Below are positions 14,644 through 18,155 of a stretch of 18,155 bases of DNA, one piece after another. The stretch lies in the NCBI GenBank assembly GCA_041913505.1, contig JAYSFC010000075.1, positions 1-18,155 of the forward strand. Direction: 5' to 3'. A program made the translations under genes and the position numbers. Source of the DNA: JAYSFC01 sp041913505 (lineage in GTDB: Bacteria > Pseudomonadota > Gammaproteobacteria > Burkholderiales > Burkholderiaceae_C). The notes beneath the pieces are model-generated. The model did not search any database. It saw only the letters and a list, made by a program, of their open reading frames with translations, and was not told where the DNA came from. How positions within the stretch are numbered: position 1 is the first letter of the stretch; the number at the start of each line of letters is the position of its first letter.

Positions 14644-15069
14644 TCAGTGATAGCCGATAAAGAGGATGGCGATGTTCACGAGGAAACCCGCGCCCCACAC
14701 CGCGCTGCGCACGGTGGGTATGTCGGCCACATACATCATGATGTAGAACACGCGCAGCAATACGAACAGCAGGGCCAGCAGATCCAGCGGCGTCTGTGCG
14801 GCCCCGAGCTGGTGCGCGATCACCACAGCGCCAATGAAGAAGGGCAACGCCTCGAAGCTGTTGGCCTGCGCAGCGTTCGCGCGGGCACGCCAGTCGGTCT
14901 GGCGCGCTAGCCACGCGCGCGGGTCGTGGTTGTCATACCCCCCTTCGCGGCGGGGCTTGCCAAAGCTGCCGCGCTTGGCCAGCACGGCGCACAGCAGGGG
15001 CAGCACGGCCGCAATCAGCACGCACCAGTACGCCGCCGTGAATCGCGCCACATGCAGGGTGGTATTCAT
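14644..15069 (-). CDS. MAPEG-family membrane protein
   Basis: A 141-residue integral membrane protein with about four hydrophobic helices (near 10-31, 70-88, 93-112 and 120-140). The hallmark is RANAAQANSFEALPFF at 63-78, the conserved R-A-x-x-N-x-x-E-x-x-P-x-F of the MAPEG superfamily (microsomal glutathione transferases and relatives). Bacterial members are mostly uncharacterised, and catalytic activity with glutathione should not be assumed. The start at ATG 15069 has a good AAAGG six bases upstream (15076-15080). It is on the same strand as recR, 83 bp downstream of it, with a repeat element in the gap. It might be transcribed from recR or from its own weak promoter; TATAAA occurs at 15124-15129 within the repeat. 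Confidence 0.88.
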   Translation of the reverse strand: MNTTLHVARFTAAYWCVLIAAVLPLLCAVLAKRGSFGKPRREGGYDNHDPRAWLARQTDWRARANAAQANSFEALPFFIGAVVIAHQLGAAQTPLDLLALLFVLLRVFYIMMYVADIPTVRSAVWGAGFLVNIAILFIGYH

Positions 15070-15104
15070 TGGATGCCTTTGAGATGCTCAGCGCTGGACG
15101 GTCT

Positions 15105-15140
15105 TGCGCTGCAAGCTATGAATTTTATAGTTGTTTGTGG
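15105..15140 (-). repeat. AT-rich palindromic repeat between recR and MAPEG gene
   Basis: AAGCTATGAATTTTATAGTTG (from about 15112) forms a CTAT/ATAG palindrome in an AT-rich patch flanked by GC-rich TTGCGCTGC. It resembles the element inside moeA (AGCTAT..ATAGT). On the minus strand it contains TATAAA at 15129-15124, a possible -10 box for the MAPEG gene. The boundaries are uncertain. Confidence 0.45.
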
Positions 15141-15152
15141 CCCTGAAAACGC

Positions 15153-15743
15153 TCAGCGCCGGTCCACCAGCGCATGGGCGATGGTGCCCAGATCCACGTA
15201 TTCGAGCTCGCTGCCCACGGGTACCCCGCGCGCCAGTCGTGTGACATGCACACCCCGGCTCTTGAGGGCCTCCTGAATCGCATGGGCGGTGGCCTCACCC
15301 TCGGCCGTGAAGCTCATGGCGAGAATCACCTCCTGCACCGTCCCGTCGCTAGCACGTTCGATGAGCTTGGCCAGCCCGATATCCTTCGGCCCCACGCCAT
15401 CGAGCGGCGACAACCGCCCCATGAGCACGAAGTACAGCCCCGAATACGCCGCCGTGCGTTCCATCGCGGCCTGGTCGGCCGGCGTCTCCACCACGCACAG
15501 GCGCGCCGTGTCGCGCGCCGGGTCAAGGCAGGTGGCGCAGACGGACGATTCGGTGAACGTGTGGCAGCGCTCGCAGTGGCGCACGGTGCTCGCGGCCTCG
15601 TGCAATGCGCGCGACAGCAGCTCGGCACCCGCGCGGTCGCGCTGCAGCAGATGGAAAGCCATGCGCTGCGCCGACTTCACACCCACGCCCGGCAGGCGCC
15701 GCAGCGCCTGGATCAGTGCGTCGAGCGAGCTGGTGTCGGACAT
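15153..15743 (-). CDS. recR: Recombination mediator RecR
   Basis: Works with RecO (and RecF) to load RecA onto SSB-coated gaps in RecFOR repair. The 196-residue protein has the helix-hairpin-helix RRLPGVGVKSAQRMAFHLL at about 15-33, the four-cysteine zinc motif Cys57/Cys60/Cys69/Cys72 (HCERC...CATC), and a Toprim domain starting with LCVVETPADQAAME. It ends with GGxxP-like loop elements (ARGVPVGSELEYVD) and the Walker-B-like tail. The length is standard (about 200). The ATG is seven bases after the ybaB stop, so the two are translated from one message. dnaX-ybaB-recR is a widely conserved operon in proteobacteria. All expected motifs are intact. Confidence 0.97.
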   Translation of the reverse strand: MSDTSSLDALIQALRRLPGVGVKSAQRMAFHLLQRDRAGAELLSRALHEAASTVRHCERCHTFTESSVCATCLDPARDTARLCVVETPADQAAMERTAAYSGLYFVLMGRLSPLDGVGPKDIGLAKLIERASDGTVQEVILAMSFTAEGEATAHAIQEALKSRGVHVTRLARGVPVGSELEYVDLGTIAHALVDRR

Positions 15744-15750
15744 GCAAGCT

Positions 15751-16083
15751 TCAGAACGGGAACTTCATGCCGCCGGGCAGGCCCGGCATGCCTGCCGTGA
15801 TCTTGCCCATCTTCTCCTGCGAAGTCTCCTCGGCCTTGCGCACGGCCGCATTGAAGGCCGCGGCCACGAGGTCCTCGAGCATGTCCTTGTCGTCGGCCAG
15901 CAGGCTCGGATCGATGGTGACGCGCTTGACGTCGTGCTTGCAGGTCATCAGCACCTTCACGAGGCCCGCACCAGACTCGCCCTCGACCTCAATATTTCCG
16001 AGTTCGTCCTGGGCCTTCTTGAGGTTGTCCTGCATGGCCTGGGCCTGCTTCATGAGGCCGGCGAGTTGTCCTTTGTTGAACAT
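15751..16083 (-). CDS. YbaB/EbfC nucleoid-associated protein
   Basis: A 110-residue small DNA-binding protein that dimerises into a tweezer-like shape. It starts MFNKGQLAGLMKQAQAMQ and continues with DELGNIEVEGESGAGLVKV and ITAGMPGLPGGM, all typical of the family. The central helical part is followed by a Met/Gly-rich C terminus. I use ATG 16083, preceded by AAGGGA with an eight-base gap (16092-16097). A longer frame to 16155 runs into the end of dnaX and is not needed. It sits 31 bp after dnaX and 7 bp before recR, the invariant neighbourhood of this family, which links it to replication or recombination. The exact role is still debated. Confidence 0.95.
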   Translation of the reverse strand: MFNKGQLAGLMKQAQAMQDNLKKAQDELGNIEVEGESGAGLVKVLMTCKHDVKRVTIDPSLLADDKDMLEDLVAAAFNAAVRKAEETSQEKMGKITAGMPGLPGGMKFPF

Positions 16084-16114
16084 GGTTTGTTTCCCTTCGG
16101 TTTCGGTTATCTGG

Positions 16115-17974
16115 TTAAGCGGGTTTGATGCTGCCAGGCACGATTTTCGCGCCATGCTCTCGCATCAGGGTTTGAACGAGCGGGTCGTTCATCACAATGT
16201 CTTCAGCCACGCGCTGGCGCTCAGCCGCGGCGGCCGCATTGCGGCGCGCGGGGCTGTCGATCACGGTACCTACCTCCACGCTGAGCTGGCGGGCGTGGCC
16301 AGCGGCCTCCAACGCGGAGCGCAGGCGCTCGCGCGCCGTGGGCTGGTTCAGCGATTCCCGCTCCACGCGGATCATCCAGTGGTCGCCGTCGCGCGCCACC
16401 AATTGGGATTGCAGCGCAAGCTCGCGCACCAGCGCCGCGATGGCCTCGGCCGCAACAAGCTGCTGCACCGTCGCATGCCACAGGTCACCTTCGGGCGTGG
16501 GCGTGTAGCGCGGGTTCGCCACGCCCGTTACGGGTTGCGGCTGTGGCTGCAAGCGCTCGCCCGGCTCGGGCGCCACGCGCACGGGTATGGCGACGACATC
16601 GGGCGCGTGCGGCTGCGGCGTATGCTCCACGGGCAGGCGCTGGGCAATTTCCTCCATCGAGCGCACCGGCAGCGCCACCGGGGGCGCATGCGCTGCCACC
16701 GCGGGTCCCGCGACCACACTGGCGGGCACTCGAACCTCGATTGGAGGTGGCGGCACCGGTTGCGGCTCGGGCGCCCTAGGCCCCTCAGACGCTCGCACCG
16801 ACTCTCGTGCCAAAGGGACCGTTGCGGCGGATTCAGCCTGCGTTAGAGTTTTTTTTTCCACGGTGCCCGTGGGCTTGAAGGCCAACAGGCGCAACAGCGC
16901 CATGGTGATCGCGGCGTATTCGTCAGGCGCCAGCCCCAGTTCGCCCCGGCCATGCAGACAAATGCTGTAGAGCAGCTGGGTTTCGTCGGCGGGCATCAGC
17001 GCGGCCAGGCGTGCGGTCTCGGCGGCCTCGGGGTCGTTGGCGTCCACGGCCTCGGCCATCTGCGGCACGGCCTGCAGCACGGCCATGCGCTGGAGCACAG
17101 CGCTCATGTCCTCGAGCGTGGAAGCGGCTGACAGGCCATTGACCCGCAGCGCATCGGAGGTTTCGACCACGGTCTTGCCGTCGCCCTGGGCCAGCGCCTC
17201 GATGAGGCGGAACACGTAGGAGCGGTCCACGCTCCCCAACATCTGACGCACACCCGCCTCCTGCAGCTGGCCGCTGCCGAAGGCGATGGCCTGGTCGGTA
17301 AGCGAAAGCGCATCGCGCATGGAGCCGCGCGCAGCGCGCGCCAGCAGGCGCAGCGCCTGCGGCTCTGCGGGTACGTTCTCGGTGGCCAGAACGCGCGTCA
17401 GGTGATCCAGCACCGTCTCAGGTGCCATGGGCCGCAGGTTGAACTGCAGGCAGCGGCTCAGCACCGTGACCGGCACCTTCTGCGGATCGGTGGTGGCAAG
17501 CACGAACTTGAGGTACTCGGGCGGCTCTTCAAGCGTTTTGAGCATGGCGTTGAACGCCGTATTCGTGAGCATGTGCACTTCGTCGATCATGAAGACCTTG
17601 AAGCGCCCCTGCACGGGCTTGTACACGGCCTGCTCGAGCAGGCCCTGCACCTCATCCACACCGCGGTTGGAGGCGGCGTCAAGCTCGGTGTAGTCGGGAA
17701 AGCGCCCACTGTCGATATCGGTGCAGGCGGGGCACACGCCACACGGCGTGGCCGTGATGCCGCCGAGCCCATCCGGGCCTTGGCAGTTGAGCGACTTGGC
17801 CAGGATGCGCGACACCGTGGTCTTACCCACGCCGCGCGTACCCGTGAACAGGTAGGCATGGTGCAGCCGCTGCTGCGTAAGCGCATTGGTGAGCGCCTGC
17901 ACCACGTGCTCTTGCCCCACCATCTCGGAGAAATTGCGGGGACGGTACTTGCGGGCGAGCACGAGATAGGACAT
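16115..17974 (-). CDS. dnaX: DNA polymerase III clamp-loader subunit tau/gamma
   Basis: AAA+ clamp loader and replisome organiser, 619 residues for tau (E. coli 643). It starts MSYLVLARKYRPRNFSEMVGQ and has Walker A GTRGVGKT (45-52) followed by the zinc cysteines in NCQGP...CGVCPAC. Walker B/DExH is in FMIDEVHML, with sensor loop LSRCLQFNL, and lid and collar domains run up to about residue 370. After VEKKTL comes a Pro/Ala-rich linker (EPQPVPPPP) and a C-terminal tau domain. Between collar and linker, codons 373-376 contain A9 in the mRNA, a probable slippage site for making gamma. Frame extension upstream to 18061 lacks a recognisable DnaX start, so ATG 17974 is chosen. No clear Shine-Dalgarno precedes it. 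First gene of dnaX-ybaB-recR. Confidence 0.97.
   Translation of the reverse strand: MSYLVLARKYRPRNFSEMVGQEHVVQALTNALTQQRLHHAYLFTGTRGVGKTTVSRILAKSLNCQGPDGLGGITATPCGVCPACTDIDSGRFPDYTELDAASNRGVDEVQGLLEQAVYKPVQGRFKVFMIDEVHMLTNTAFNAMLKTLEEPPEYLKFVLATTDPQKVPVTVLSRCLQFNLRPMAPETVLDHLTRVLATENVPAEPQALRLLARAARGSMRDALSLTDQAIAFGSGQLQEAGVRQMLGSVDRSYVFRLIEALAQGDGKTVVETSDALRVNGLSAASTLEDMSAVLQRMAVLQAVPQMAEAVDANDPEAAETARLAALMPADETQLLYSICLHGRGELGLAPDEYAAITMALLRLLAFKPTGTVEKKTLTQAESAATVPLARESVRASEGPRAPEPQPVPPPPIEVRVPASVVAGPAVAAHAPPVALPVRSMEEIAQRLPVEHTPQPHAPDVVAIPVRVAPEPGERLQPQPQPVTGVANPRYTPTPEGDLWHATVQQLVAAEAIAALVRELALQSQLVARDGDHWMIRVERESLNQPTARERLRSALEAAGHARQLSVEVGTVIDSPARRNAAAAAERQRVAEDIVMNDPLVQTLMREHGAKIVPGSIKPA
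16849..16872 (-). other. dnaX slippage signal: hairpin followed by A9
   Basis: In mRNA sense: CCACGG-GCA-CCGTGG (16872-16858), a perfect 6-bp stem with a three-base loop, directly followed by nine A residues (16857-16849) read as GAA AAA AAA ACT. A -1 shift (or one extra A) gives five new codons (N-S-N-A-G), then TGA at 16835-16833. A +1 shift (or loss of one A) gives Leu then TAA at 16845-16843. Predicted short products are 380 or 376 residues, ending at the collar domain. Confidence 0.75.
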
Positions 17975-17982
17975 AGGGGGTG

Positions 17983-17988
17983 ATTCTA
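17983..17988 (-). promoter_or_regulatory. Possible -10 box (TAGAAT) for dnaX
   Basis: TAGAAT matches five of six consensus positions and lies eight bases before the dnaX ATG, which would give an almost leaderless transcript. No good -35 is seen. It lies downstream of the tRNA-His terminator, so a promoter is expected somewhere in 17975-18060. Confidence 0.25.
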
Positions 17989-18059
17989 TGTGGACCCGCA
18001 AAGGGATCTCAGCCAGCAGATGCGCCCCACCGGTTTCGATGACCAAGATCCGGGGCACC

Positions 18060-18093
18060 AAAAGACAAAGGGCCCTGATTGCTCAGGGCCCTT
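18060..18093 (-). terminator. Intrinsic terminator after tRNA-His
   Basis: In minus-strand sense AAGGGCCCTGA, loop GCAA, TCAGGGCCCTT (18093-18068), a perfect 11-bp stem closed by a GNRA tetraloop, then TGTCTTTT (18067-18060). It is positioned 8 bp after the tRNA-His 3' end and before dnaX, separating the two transcription units. Confidence 0.88.
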
Positions 18094-18101
18094 GCAAGAT
18101 T

Positions 18102-18155
18102 TGGGGTGGCTGATGGGACTCGAACCCACGACGACAGGAATCACAATCCTGGACT
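18102..18155 (-). tRNA. tRNA-His (GTG), 5' part beyond window
   Basis: The minus strand reads the anticodon arm CAGGA-TTGTGAT-TCCTG with anticodon GTG (18144-18142), the T arm with GTTCGAGTC, the acceptor 3' strand CAGCCACC and an encoded CCA end (18104-18102). Base for base it closely follows E. coli tRNA-His. The D arm and 5' acceptor strand lie beyond the right edge, so the family-specific extra G-1 cannot be checked here, although C73 opposite it is present. It is followed by a strong intrinsic terminator. Confidence 0.95.

Noticed and set aside
17975..18061. Longer dnaX start giving 29 more residues
   Set aside because: DnaX proteins begin with the MSYLVLARKYRP type of sequence, which fits ATG 17974. 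The extension runs up to the tRNA terminator.
18060..18093. Hairpin as a dnaX leader element or small RNA
   Set aside because: Position directly after the tRNA 3' end, the perfect GC-rich stem and the following T-rich run fit an ordinary tRNA terminator.

Overview
The window is a high-G+C (about two-thirds by eye), gene-dense stretch of what looks like a betaproteobacterial chromosome. The protein sequences, the tRNA-His/dnaX/ybaB/recR and mltD/gloB/methyltransferase/rnhA neighbourhoods, and two short AT-rich palindromic repeats point to Burkholderiales, most likely Comamonadaceae (Acidovorax/Alicycliphilus-like). The genus cannot be fixed from the sequence alone. No phage, IS element, CRISPR array or plasmid backbone is visible. 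No gene-free stretch exceeds about 140 bp.

Layout. (1) 1-3868, + strand: a molybdenum-cofactor cluster in tight array, moaA (5' end cut off), mobA, a GNAT acetyltransferase and moeA, followed by a small CGHC thioredoxin. (2) 3935-5308, + strand: a MoaD/ThiS-like sulfur-carrier protein followed by a six-fold Asp-box beta-propeller protein, the least understood pair in the window. (3) 5317-9743, - strand: an RND efflux pump (periplasmic adaptor, then inner-membrane permease) without an adjacent outer-membrane channel. (4) 9884-13453: an arrangement related to the E. coli mltD-gloB-yafS-rnhA neighbourhood. rnhA and the methyltransferase are on -, gloB and mltD on +, and the divergent pair starts on overlapping ATGs. 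(5) 13483-15069, - strand: an orphan solute-binding protein with a Tat-like signal and a MAPEG membrane protein. (6) 15153-17974, - strand: the recombination/replication operon dnaX-ybaB-recR. (7) Right edge: a strong terminator and the 3' part of tRNA-His.

How the genes work together. MoaA starts pterin synthesis, MoeA inserts molybdate and MobA adds GMP, which serves bis-MGD enzymes. DnaX (clamp loader), YbaB and RecR are the usual replication/recombination set. GloB detoxifies methylglyoxal adducts and MltD trims peptidoglycan.

The most interesting items are mainly small-scale. dnaX carries an A9 slippage site abutted by a perfect hairpin, with stops close by in both alternative frames, and so probably makes a short gamma subunit. 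moeA carries an in-frame insert of about 27 codons that looks like a genomic repeat read through as protein. The gloB -10 box lies inside the first codons of the opposing methyltransferase. A two-site direct repeat lies upstream of the efflux pump. I did not find a convincing wholly new defence or mobile system. The sulfur-carrier/Asp-box pair is the best candidate for an undescribed function.
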